NCBI GenBank assembly: GCA_031261015.1
Contig: JAISKG010000210.1
Location: 1-7,522 of the forward strand
DNA: 7,522 nucleotides
From: Dysgonamonadaceae bacterium
GTDB taxonomy: Bacteria; Bacteroidota; Bacteroidia; Bacteroidales; Azobacteroidaceae
Reading direction: 5' to 3'
In this document: positions 1 through 6,084 of the stretch, one piece after another
Layout of the letters: every line of letters begins with the position of its first letter
How positions within the stretch are numbered: the first letter of the stretch is position 1
The notes under the pieces: generated by a model
What the model saw: the letters and a program-made list of their open reading frames with translations, nothing else
The model's database searches: none
Told to the model about the DNA's origin: nothing
Program-made: the position numbers and the translations under genes

Positions 1-1035
1 CATTTGAGCAACTGGTACGTACGCCTCAATCGTAAACGATTCTGGGGAGGCGAGATGAATGCCGACAAGCTCTCGGCTTATCAAACGCTTTACGCTTGTT
101 TGAAAACCGTTGCACAACTCATGGCGCCGATCGCTCCGTTCTATGCCGATAAACTTTACTTAGACTTAACGGGAGTTGAAAATGGAAAATTGAAAGTTGA
201 AAATGAAAGTGACAATTCTCAATTTTCAACTTTCAATTCTCAACTTTCCGTTCATCTGACGGATTTTCCCATTGCCAACGAATCCTTGATTGAAAAGGAT
301 TTGGAAGAAAAAATGGAAATCGCGCAACGTATCTCGTCGATGGTTTTGGCCTTGCGTCGCAAAGTCAACATTAAAGTGCGCCAACCTTTGTCATCAATCA
401 TGGTTCCGGTTTCGGACGAACATCAAAGAGAAGCTATTCAAGCCGTGCAGGAGTTGATTTTGAACGAAGTTAATGTCAAAACGATTCAATATGTGGACAA
501 TGCCGTGGGTGTTTTGGTCAAGAAAATCAAGCCTGATTTTAAAAAATTAGGCCCGCGTTACGGTAAGATGATGAAGGAGTTAGCCGTAGCGCTTGCTCAA
601 TTGGAACAAACGCAGATTTTGCAGTTGGAACAAACGGGAAATCTTCAACTCACGGTCGCCGGCCAATCCGCCGAAATCACCACCGGCGACGTGGAAATCA
701 TTTCCGAAGATATTCCGGGCTGGCTGGTCGCCAACGAAGGCAACTTGACGGTTGCATTGGATATTACAATCACTGAAGATCTTAAAAAAGAAGGACTTGC
801 GCGAGAATTGGTCAACCGTATCCAAAATATCCGCAAAACCAACGGCTACGAGATTGTCGATAAAATTCAAGTCGCGATTCAATCGGACGAACGCATTCGC
901 GAAGCAGTAGAAGAATATCGTTCTTACATTGCCAATCAAGTTCTGGCAGAGCAAATTACTCTCATCCCTTTGAGTGGCGGCATCGAATTGGATCTGGACG
1001 ATTTCAAATTATGGGTGCAAGTTGAGAAAGTTTAA
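1..1035 (+). CDS. ileS: Isoleucyl-tRNA synthetase, C-terminal part (5' end outside window)
   Basis: Cytoplasmic enzyme that charges tRNA-Ile with isoleucine. The frame is open from the first base, so the TTG at position 4 is not a real start. The 344 visible residues are the anticodon-binding and C-terminal region. The segment SNWYVRLNRKRFWGGE (residues 3-18) opens the anticodon-binding helical domain. MVLALRRKVNIKVRQPLSSIMVP (about 113-135) and KKIKPDFKKLGPRYGKMMKEL (about 174-194) are typical of the C-terminal extension of the eukaryote-like (type 2) IleRS used by Bacteroidota. No zinc-finger cysteines are present at the C terminus, as expected for that type. Between LDLTG and SVHLTDFP (about residues 59-82) the chain carries a low-complexity segment encoded by a palindromic DNA insert. 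The frame remains intact, so the enzyme is presumably functional. The identification rests on recognised motifs and is very secure; the type-2 assignment is family knowledge. Confidence 0.97.
   Translation, partial: HLSNWYVRLNRKRFWGGEMNADKLSAYQTLYACLKTVAQLMAPIAPFYADKLYLDLTGVENGKLKVENESDNSQFSTFNSQLSVHLTDFPIANESLIEKDLEEKMEIAQRISSMVLALRRKVNIKVRQPLSSIMVPVSDEHQREAIQAVQELILNEVNVKTIQYVDNAVGVLVKKIKPDFKKLGPRYGKMMKELAVALAQLEQTQILQLEQTGNLQLTVAGQSAEITTGDVEIISEDIPGWLVANEGNLTVALDITITEDLKKEGLARELVNRIQNIRKTNGYEIVDKIQVAIQSDERIREAVEEYRSYIANQVLAEQITLIPLSGGIELDLDDFKLWVQVEKV
175..249. repeat. Palindromic repeat element inserted in frame in ileS
   Basis: Two 17-base arms, AATTGAAAGTTGAAAAT at 188-204 and its exact reverse complement at 222-238, flank a 17-base loop. 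Partial complementarity (7 of 10 pairs) continues outward through 178-187 and 239-248. The segment is AT-rich, made of iterated GTTGAAAAT/AATTGAAAG-like words, and unlike the mixed-codon DNA on either side. It is translated in frame as about 25 residues rich in K, E, N, S, Q and F. It sits at a surface-loop position just before the conserved SVHLTDFP segment. The arms and reading frame are seen directly. That it is a mobile or repetitive element, comparable in concept to the palindromic elements found inside Rickettsia genes, is inference. Confidence 0.75.
598..636 (+). repeat. Short tandem duplication, 24-bp period, inside ileS
   Basis: The words CAATTGGAACAAACG (598-612) and CAGTTGGAACAAACG (622-636) differ at one base and lie 24 bp apart. 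They encode QLEQTQIL followed by QLEQTGNL in the C-terminal IleRS extension. The period is a multiple of three, so the frame is preserved. This looks like a local slippage duplication in a tolerant linker between the KLGPRYGK motif and the following beta-rich segment. Confidence 0.6.
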
Positions 1036-1066
1036 TTGCTAATCTCGAAGAAAACTACTAATTTTG
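1035..1066 (+). promoter_or_regulatory. Candidate Bacteroidota sigma-type promoter for the regulator-lspA operon
   Basis: TAATTTTG at 1059-1066 fits the phylum's -7 consensus TAnnTTTG. ATTG at 1035-1038, overlapping the ileS stop codon, sits 20 bases upstream where the TTTG -33 box is expected. The predicted leader to the ATG at 1105 is roughly 30 bases. The site lies in the 69-bp gap after ileS, the only intergenic space in the plus-strand cluster. This is a pattern match only; transcription continuing from ileS is equally possible. Confidence 0.4.
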
Positions 1067-1104
1067 TTGATTAAAATTCATTCACCTATTAAATACGTTA
1101 CAGT

Positions 1105-1482
1105 ATGAACGAAAAAACCAGATACTCGGATGCGGAATTAGAAGAATTTCGCGCCATCATATTGGAGAAATTGGAGGCAGCCAAACAAGATTACGATTTG
1201 TTAAAAGCCACATTGATGAATGCCGACGGGAACGATACTACCGATACTTCGCCTACATTCAAGGTTTTAGAAGAAGGAGCGACCACTTTGTCGAAAGAAG
1301 AGGCCGGCCGCTTGGCACAACGACAAATGAAGTTTATCCAAAGTTTGCAAGCTGCTCTGGTGCGTATCGAAAATAAAACTTACGGTATCTGCCGCGAAAC
1401 GGGCGCTTTGATCCCGAAAGAACGTCTGCGCGCCGTTCCTCATGCAACTTTAAGTATCGAAGCTAAACAGAATCAAAAATAA
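1105..1482 (+). CDS. TraR/DksA-family protein with degenerate zinc finger
   Basis: A 125-residue member of the DksA/TraR family. DksA proteins bind in the RNA polymerase secondary channel and modulate transcription initiation with ppGpp. Residues 8-90 are charged and helical, as expected for the coiled-coil. A DxxDxS pattern at D44/D47/S49 is placed like the DxxDxA tip motif of DksA. The C-terminal YGICRETGALIPKERLRAVPHATLSIEAK region (93-121) aligns with the DksA-type zinc finger. Only C96 remains of the four ligands; the others are T99, S117 and A120, so metal binding as in E. coli DksA is unlikely. The ATG start follows a 69-bp gap after ileS, and the TAA stop abuts the lspA ATG directly, which suggests translational coupling. 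The family is confident; a ppGpp-linked role is inference. No established gene symbol is assigned because it is not orthologous to dksA with certainty. Confidence 0.9.
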   Translation: MNEKTRYSDAELEEFRAIILEKLEAAKQDYDLLKATLMNADGNDTTDTSPTFKVLEEGATTLSKEEAGRLAQRQMKFIQSLQAALVRIENKTYGICRETGALIPKERLRAVPHATLSIEAKQNQK

Positions 1483-2130
1483 ATGAAAAAATCAAAAGGC
1501 CTTTGGATTATTTTAATTATTTTGTTGATTTTAGTCGCCGATCAGGCGCTGAAAATTTGGATTAAAACGCATTTGATGCTGTATCAAGAAATTCGCGTTG
1601 CCGATTGGTTTTACATTCGGTTTGTGGAAAACAATGGTATGGCGATGGGAATTGAAGTCGTCGCGAAAATTTTCCTAACATTTTTCCGAATAATTGCTTC
1701 ATTTGGAATCGTTTATTATCTCTGGCGCTTACTGAAAAGAGGTTTTAAAATGGGATATATTGTCTGCATAGCTTTGATCTTTGCCGGCGCTGTGGGTAAT
1801 ATTTTCGATAGCATTTTTTACGGAGTCATATTCAATGACAGTCCCGTTTTCAATGAATATCTTCCGTTTGAAACCGCTACTCTTTTTCCTCCGGAAGGTG
1901 GCTATAGCTCTTGGTTTCAAGGGAAAGTAGTCGATATGTTTTATTTTCCTCTTTTTGAATTTAACTGGCCTTCGTGGATTCCGTTTTTCGGTGGAGAAAA
2001 ATTTGTGTTTTTCCAATATATTTTCAATATTGCCGACGCTTCGATCAGCGTTGGAATTATCGTTCTGATTTTGTTCTATCGCCAAACATTTTCCATAAGT
2101 TTTGAAAAAAAGAAAAAGATTTGCAGCTAA
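1483..2130 (+). CDS. lspA: Signal peptidase II (prolipoprotein signal peptidase)
   Basis: Inner-membrane aspartyl peptidase that removes signal peptides from diacylglyceryl-modified prolipoproteins. Family motifs appear in order: VADQALKIWIK (18-28), VENNGMAMG (48-56), AGAVGNIFDSIFYG (101-114), GKVVDMF (147-153) and FNIADASISVG (181-191). D151 and D185 correspond to the catalytic aspartate pair. Four hydrophobic segments lie at roughly 6-25, 58-84, 90-108 and 178-200. At 215 residues it is longer than the roughly 160-170 of proteobacterial LspA. The extra length lies mainly between the GNIFD motif and the first catalytic Asp (about 115-146, plus an aromatic stretch at 154-175), which I associate with Bacteroidota LspA. 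The ATG directly follows the stop of the upstream regulator. The 3' end overlaps the next gene by 29 bp. Confidence 0.95.
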   Translation: MKKSKGLWIILIILLILVADQALKIWIKTHLMLYQEIRVADWFYIRFVENNGMAMGIEVVAKIFLTFFRIIASFGIVYYLWRLLKRGFKMGYIVCIALIFAGAVGNIFDSIFYGVIFNDSPVFNEYLPFETATLFPPEGGYSSWFQGKVVDMFYFPLFEFNWPSWIPFFGGEKFVFFQYIFNIADASISVGIIVLILFYRQTFSISFEKKKKICS

Positions 2131-2635
2131 GGACAAATTGGTTTGCTTGATCGTAACACTGTTGTGCTTTTGCACCGCTTGCTCGAATCGACCTTCCAAT
2201 GTTTTGTCAGACAATAAAATGGAAGATGTCCTTTTCGATTTATCGATCGCCGAAGCCGAGATGAACGATCGCTACATGTACTTCGGCAACGATTCGCTCC
2301 GAAGGCAACAATGGCTGAACTCGGTTTTTGAGAAGCACCGGATTACGGAAGCCGATTTCGATACTTCCTTGGTCTGGTATAACAACAACATGGATAATTT
2401 CCTGAAAGTCAATCAGCGAGTAACCGATCGACTTCAGGTTTTGGCTGATAGGCTGACTCGTCAAATTGATCGAAAAAATCAGAATCAGCCGTTACATCTC
2501 GATCATCCTTTGGAAATTGACAGTACTTGGATTCGTCTGCAATCGCCCGATTGGTACCACCCCGACGAGCAAATTCCCGACAGCGTGCCACCGGTTCCGT
2601 TCAAAATAATTTTTCGGGATATTCGCCTCGATTGA
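2102..2635 (+). CDS. DUF4296 family lipoprotein
   Basis: A 177-residue predicted lipoprotein of unknown function, placed in DUF4296 from its characteristic start after the signal (VLFDLSIAEAEM..., D-rich helices) and from its position behind lspA. The N terminus MKKRKRFAAKDK is basic, followed by a hydrophobic core (13-24) and CTAC ending at C27, the likely lipidated cysteine. The lipobox is imperfect, with Cys at -3. No acidic export signal follows C27, so a periplasm-facing location is more likely than surface exposure. The start is TTG at 2102: an in-frame stop lies at 2096-2098 and the first in-frame ATG (2219) would delete the signal peptide, so TTG is the only start giving a complete signal. 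It overlaps lspA by 29 bp and the convergent nucleotidyltransferase gene by 35 bp. Function is unknown; the family assignment is fairly confident. Confidence 0.85.
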   Translation: MKKRKRFAAKDKLVCLIVTLLCFCTACSNRPSNVLSDNKMEDVLFDLSIAEAEMNDRYMYFGNDSLRRQQWLNSVFEKHRITEADFDTSLVWYNNNMDNFLKVNQRVTDRLQVLADRLTRQIDRKNQNQPLHLDHPLEIDSTWIRLQSPDWYHPDEQIPDSVPPVPFKIIFRDIRLD

Positions 2636-3506
2636 TCAGCGAATGAATTTTTTCTACGACGGCAGGCCGGTCGTCGGCATACGTCACCCCAAACCATTTG
2701 GATGGCGTATCCAAGACTTTAATTTTCGCTTTTTTGCTAACAATCAATTCATTAGCCATCAAAGGAATGAAAAATTCCGCTTTGGGATTTCCGGCGTTTT
2801 TCGTTAAAAAATCGACAAAATAGTTTTCGGAATATGTAAAATATTCGGGCGTAAATCCCCACATATTCATCGAAACGGGCGTTTTTTCGGCGAGCGGCTG
2901 CAATTCGCCGGCATCGTCTTTGTATTTGATTTGTCCGTCGGTATCGCGGATGATGTAAGTGCGTTCTACGACGGAAGTTAAGTAATCTTCAGCGTCTTTT
3001 TCGCAAATACCGCGAGCAACGGAACCGCTTTCCGACAAAGTGTTACCCACCTGATAACCGACCATGCAATAATCGTTTTGCTTGCCGTCCAACTTCGACA
3101 GATAATCAGCCAGAATGCCGAAACTTTCGCGACCGTAAAAATCGTCGGCGTTGATCACGGCAAACGGCTCTTTGATAACCTCTTTGGCCATCAGCACCGC
3201 GTGATTGGTTCCCCAAGGTTTCACGCGATCGGGCGAAAGCGTAAAAGGCGCAGGCAAGTTATCCAATTCCTGAAAAACCAGTTCCACCGGAATGGATTGG
3301 TGATATTTTTGTAAGATTTTTTCTTGAAAATCAGCGGCAAACGATTGACGGATCACAAAAACAACTTTTCCGAATCCGCCACGGATTGCATCGTAAACCG
3401 AATAATCCATAATTGTTTCTCCATGAGGACCTAAGCCGTCCAATTGTTTCAAGCCGCCATAACGACTGCCCATTCCGGCAGCCAATATCAATAATGTAGG
3501 TTTCAT
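2601..3506 (-). CDS. Sugar-phosphate nucleotidyltransferase-like protein
   Basis: A 301-residue NTP-transferase of the RmlA/GlmU/MurU type, which joins a nucleoside monophosphate to a sugar 1-phosphate and releases pyrophosphate in the cytoplasm. The N terminus LILAAGMGSRYGGLKQL (6-22) is the nucleotide-binding signature, with the usual Gly, Arg15 and Lys20. KPWGTNHAVL (96-105) is the GTxxA-type motif. NADDFYG (119-125) carries the metal-binding aspartates D121 and D122. The C-terminal half (MWGFTPEYF..., PSKWFGVTYADD) matches a Bacteroidota subfamily usually annotated only as nucleotidyltransferase, and no hexapeptide acyltransferase repeats follow. It starts with ATG 22 bp downstream of galE, so it is probably made from the same transcript and acts on related nucleotide sugars. 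Substrate and nucleotide cannot be read from sequence alone. Its 3' end overlaps the convergent DUF4296 gene. Confidence 0.88.
   Translation of the reverse strand: MKPTLLILAAGMGSRYGGLKQLDGLGPHGETIMDYSVYDAIRGGFGKVVFVIRQSFAADFQEKILQKYHQSIPVELVFQELDNLPAPFTLSPDRVKPWGTNHAVLMAKEVIKEPFAVINADDFYGRESFGILADYLSKLDGKQNDYCMVGYQVGNTLSESGSVARGICEKDAEDYLTSVVERTYIIRDTDGQIKYKDDAGELQPLAEKTPVSMNMWGFTPEYFTYSENYFVDFLTKNAGNPKAEFFIPLMANELIVSKKAKIKVLDTPSKWFGVTYADDRPAVVEKIHSLINRGEYPEKLF
2621..2653 (+). terminator. Weak candidate intrinsic terminator after the DUF4296 gene
   Basis: ATTCGC (2621-2626) can pair with GCGAAT (2639-2644) around a 12-base loop that includes the DUF4296 stop codon. Six T residues follow at 2648-2653. 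The stem is only six pairs and lies inside the coding sequence of the opposing gene, so this is a tentative call. No better terminator is visible for the plus-strand cluster. Confidence 0.25.
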
Positions 3507-3528
3507 ATTATTTTTTGAAATATTTAGA

Positions 3529-4557
3529 TCATTTTTTATCGTTCAATTTTACTTGCCATTTCCAAGCCGAGCGAAGCGTGTCTTCGATGCTTTCCTTTGC
3601 AGTCCAGCCTAATACGCGATTGGCGTGATCAGGATTTGCCCATACTTGCTCAATGTCGCCTTCGCGCCGGCCAACGATGCGATGCGGCACATTCACTCCC
3701 GTTGCCCGCTCAAAAGCCCGGATCAGTTCCAAAACTGAAAGTCCGGTTCCGGTGCCTAAGTTGAAGATTTCCAACGGAGATTCCGTGCGTTGCTGCAACA
3801 TCCGGTCGATGGCGATGACATGCGCTTTGGCCAAATCCACCACGTTGATGTAATCGCGGATGCACGAGCCGTCGGGCGTAGCGTAATCGTCGCCGAAAAC
3901 ACTCAGTTCCTTGCGGATACCGATTGCCGTTTGCGTTAAAAACGGGATCAGATTTTGTGGAACGCCGTTCGGCAATTCGCCGATCAAAGCCGAAGGATGT
4001 GCACCTATTGGATTGAAATAGCGCAAGAGAATGCTTTGGAAAGGTGCGCCGGCATGAATCGTATCGCGAATAATTTCTTCGCAAATTTGCTTGGTATTTC
4101 CGTAGGGTGATGTAGCTTGTTTGATGGGAGCCTGTTCATCAACCGGTAAAATATCGGGTTGGCCGTAAACGGTGCAAGAGGAAGAAAAAACAATTCCTTT
4201 CACTTGATATACAGGCATTAATTCGAGGAGATTCAATAACGAAACGAGATTGTTGCGGTAATACAGCAAAGGTTTTTGCACCGATTCTCCCACTGCTTTG
4301 CTGGCTGCGAAATGAATAATCCCCTGTATCCCGGGATATTTATTCAAAATGACTTTCATTGCTTCCAAATCAGTACAGTCGGCTTTTTCAAAAGCGGGAC
4401 GAATGCCGGTAATTTGCTCAATGCCGTCGATCACTTCGTCCGATGAATTGGATAAATCATCGATGATAACTACTTCATAGCCGGATTGTTGCAATTCGAC
4501 TACCGTATGCGAGCCGATATATCCGGCTCCTCCGGTCACAAGAATTCGTTGTTGCAT
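3529..4557 (-). CDS. galE: UDP-glucose 4-epimerase
   Basis: Interconverts UDP-glucose and UDP-galactose using tightly bound NAD, feeding galactose use and surface-glycan synthesis. It is an extended short-chain dehydrogenase/reductase. With the ATG at 4557 it has 342 residues, close to the 338 of E. coli GalE. The Rossmann motif is TGGAGYIGSH (residues 8-17). The active site is SSSCTVYG (catalytic Ser127) and SPYGNTK (Tyr152, Lys156), with the same 25-residue Ser-Tyr spacing as E. coli. RYFNPIGAHPS, CIRDYINVVDLAKAH and GRREGDIEQVWA are all GalE-specific segments. A TTG three codons upstream (4566) is also in frame, but ATG at 4557 is preferred because it gives a normal N terminus directly before QQRILVTGG. 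It is the first gene of a two-gene unit with the nucleotidyltransferase, 80 bp downstream of the DUF2851 gene. Confidence 0.96.
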   Translation of the reverse strand: MQQRILVTGGAGYIGSHTVVELQQSGYEVVIIDDLSNSSDEVIDGIEQITGIRPAFEKADCTDLEAMKVILNKYPGIQGIIHFAASKAVGESVQKPLLYYRNNLVSLLNLLELMPVYQVKGIVFSSSCTVYGQPDILPVDEQAPIKQATSPYGNTKQICEEIIRDTIHAGAPFQSILLRYFNPIGAHPSALIGELPNGVPQNLIPFLTQTAIGIRKELSVFGDDYATPDGSCIRDYINVVDLAKAHVIAIDRMLQQRTESPLEIFNLGTGTGLSVLELIRAFERATGVNVPHRIVGRREGDIEQVWANPDHANRVLGWTAKESIEDTLRSAWKWQVKLNDKK

Positions 4558-4585
4558 GTTATTCAAAATTTACGTCATGAAGTTG

Positions 4586-4593
4586 CAAAAGTA
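4586..4593 (-). promoter_or_regulatory. Candidate -7 promoter box for galE
   Basis: On the minus strand TACTTTTG, followed by C, matches TAnnTTTG exactly. It lies about 30 bases before the galE ATG in the 80-bp gap after DUF2851. No clear TTTG -33 box stands 19-21 bases upstream (the best nearby word is CTAAG), so strength is uncertain. If active, galE and the nucleotidyltransferase would be transcribed independently of DUF2851. Confidence 0.45.
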
Positions 4594-4637
4594 CGACAAA
4601 TTTGGATTCGATCCTTAGAAAGCCCTTGCAAATTCAA

Positions 4638-5906
4638 TTATTTGGTGAGAAATTTATATCCGATGCGACAATACATACATTTTTTCTTTTCGCAATATTC
4701 CCGTTGGAGTTGAATCAACGCTTGCGAATCGCCGGCATGATCGACTTTAATGCCGGTGCGGGAAAAAGCCGTCACGATAAAATTGCTTTCCGGCGGAATT
4801 GATTCGAGGAGTTGCAAGGCTTTTTCCATCCAAGCCGGCTGATCGTGCTGTTTTCCGTAAGCAAATAAAATCGGAACTATCGTATTAATTAACAATATAT
4901 TCACGGACGACAATCCCAATTTTTTTGATCGAGAGGCCGACGTTTTTTCAAAATGATAGTGTGTGAGCCAGTAAGGTTCAGCTTCAATATTGAAAAGCGA
5001 TTGAAATTCAGTCAATTGATTCATTTCTAACATTTGTGAAAACAAAGTTTGCGACCGCCGGATCAAACTTGCCAATTGTACAATTTTAATATGTGGAAAA
5101 TTGCCCGGCCGGATGCGCAACCGTTTGAAAAGATGCGCTTCCAAGGCTTGCAAGCCGTATTTTTTTTGCAAGAATTGATATTCCGTGCGCAAATCTTGGT
5201 AATATTCGTCGCGAATCGTATCTTCTTCCAATAGACCGGCTTGACCTAAAAACAAGGCTTCGATTTGCATCCCCGAATCCTGATGTTTGAGTATGTATTT
5301 CAACGGCAGACTTTTAGCCAATCGCTCGAAAGCATCGTTGTTGATTCCGAAACCAAAATTGCGCGCCAGACAAATGTAGAAAACTTCGTTCCAATCCTGC
5401 GCATATTGTTCGAGTAAAGTCAAGATTGTTTGCGTTTTACGCTCCAAACGTTCGCTGAGCAACGCATTTTTCCAGTCGGTCAGGTAAATTGGGTCGATAT
5501 CCGGAATTTTTCCCAGACAAGGATTGGTTTGCGGGCTATTCACCAACCGATCGTAATTTGTTGTGATAGAAACAGGAATCTGCATTTCCCATTGAGGAAT
5601 TGTTCGTCCCGATTCATCTTGAATTATTTCACGGTCGATTTGCGCTACAACGTGAAGTATCACCGAGTTATATGCTTTATCCTGCTCATGTTTGTGCTTG
5701 TACCAATCCGAAGATCGCTCGTGAATTTCGACATTTCCCACCCAGATTTTGTCATCCATTTTGATTTTCGCATTGAAAAAATCGGGGCCGGCGTGACTGT
5801 TGTGTAATCCCGGATCAATAATTTCAAACGGTGCGCCGTCGGATGTTCGGAAATTGCCGGAAGCATACCATTTATGTTTCCAGACGGAATGAAGTAAAGT
5901 TTCCAT
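4638..5906 (-). CDS. DUF2851 family protein of unknown function
   Basis: A 422-residue protein with no signal peptide or membrane segment, so probably cytoplasmic. I place it in DUF2851, a Bacteroidota-associated family without known function, from its N terminus: LLHSVWKHKWY, then DPGLHNSHAGPDFFNAKI, GNVEIHERSSDWYKHKH and YNSVILHVV. The conserved polar cluster (P41-D42, E60, H62, S65-S66-D67, H71, H73, H85) looks like a catalytic or metal-binding site, and the PD...ExH spacing resembles PD-(D/E)xK nuclease folds. The middle (about 140-390) is helical. The C-terminal end has C405, C410 and C413 (C-x4-C-x2-C), a possible metal site; C130 sits in NPCLGKI. The length is close to what I recall for the family. 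It is probably transcribed from the promoter just upstream. Function should be left as unknown. Confidence 0.88.
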   Translation of the reverse strand: METLLHSVWKHKWYASGNFRTSDGAPFEIIDPGLHNSHAGPDFFNAKIKMDDKIWVGNVEIHERSSDWYKHKHEQDKAYNSVILHVVAQIDREIIQDESGRTIPQWEMQIPVSITTNYDRLVNSPQTNPCLGKIPDIDPIYLTDWKNALLSERLERKTQTILTLLEQYAQDWNEVFYICLARNFGFGINNDAFERLAKSLPLKYILKHQDSGMQIEALFLGQAGLLEEDTIRDEYYQDLRTEYQFLQKKYGLQALEAHLFKRLRIRPGNFPHIKIVQLASLIRRSQTLFSQMLEMNQLTEFQSLFNIEAEPYWLTHYHFEKTSASRSKKLGLSSVNILLINTIVPILFAYGKQHDQPAWMEKALQLLESIPPESNFIVTAFSRTGIKVDHAGDSQALIQLQREYCEKKKCMYCRIGYKFLTK

Positions 5907-5965
5907 TTTCAGATATTTGGCTTTGATTAATCATGAATTGACCGGTTTGGTTTGATTACTTGGCC

Positions 5966-5997
5966 CAAAGATAGAGGAAATTGGGGGAACCGGCAAG
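5966..5997 (-). promoter_or_regulatory. Candidate promoter for the DUF2851 gene
   Basis: Read on the minus strand, CTTG (5994-5997) is followed after exactly 20 bases by TATCTTTG (5966-5973), matching the Bacteroidota -33 TTTG and -7 TAnnTTTG pair with one mismatch. The predicted start would leave a leader of roughly 55 bases before the ATG at 5906. It lies in the 178-bp gap between the terminator hairpin and DUF2851. The rest of that gap shows nothing else that I can identify. Confidence 0.6.
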
Positions 5998-6031
5998 GGA
6001 ATTTGGAAGTTTAACGTTGGGATAACGTAGG

Positions 6032-6060
6032 AAAGCCGGAACGATGTGAGTTCCGGCTTT
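6032..6060 (-). terminator. Intrinsic terminator hairpin after the T9SS protein gene
   Basis: AAAGCCGGAA (6032-6041) and TTCCGGCTTT (6051-6060) form a perfect 10-bp stem around a 9-base loop, starting 24 bp beyond the stop codon of the T9SS protein gene. On the minus strand only the stem's own TTT follows before CC, so the U-tract is short. Position between a gene end and the next promoter supports a terminator role. Confidence 0.7.
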
Positions 6061-6084
6061 TCCCCTGTTTCAAAAGAATGGATA

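Noticed and set aside
175..249. CRISPR repeat or transcription terminator within ileS
   Set aside because: There is a single palindrome with no repeat-spacer periodicity, it sits mid-gene in an intact frame, and no U-tract follows.
580..954. Open frames of 124 and 65 codons on the minus strand across ileS
   Set aside because: They lie fully within the well-supported ileS frame, show no recognisable motif and have atypical composition; they are shadow frames.
1729..2214. A 161-codon minus-strand open frame across lspA and the start of the DUF4296 gene
   Set aside because: It is antisense to catalytic motifs of LspA, rich in K, N and R as expected from reversed hydrophobic codons, and without family resemblance.
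3710..4084. A 124-codon alternative frame on the same strand inside galE
   Set aside because: The composition is Arg-rich and motif-free, and the GalE frame explains the DNA fully.
4558..4566. galE starting at the TTG at 4566
   Set aside because: The ATG at 4557 is only three codons in and gives the usual N terminus just before the Rossmann motif; TTG is less likely.
4599..4633. Terminator for DUF2851 formed by AATTTG/CAAATT or GGAT/ATCC inverted repeats
   Set aside because: The stems are only 4-6 bp, one has a loop of more than 20 bases, and no T-run follows; this is expected by chance.
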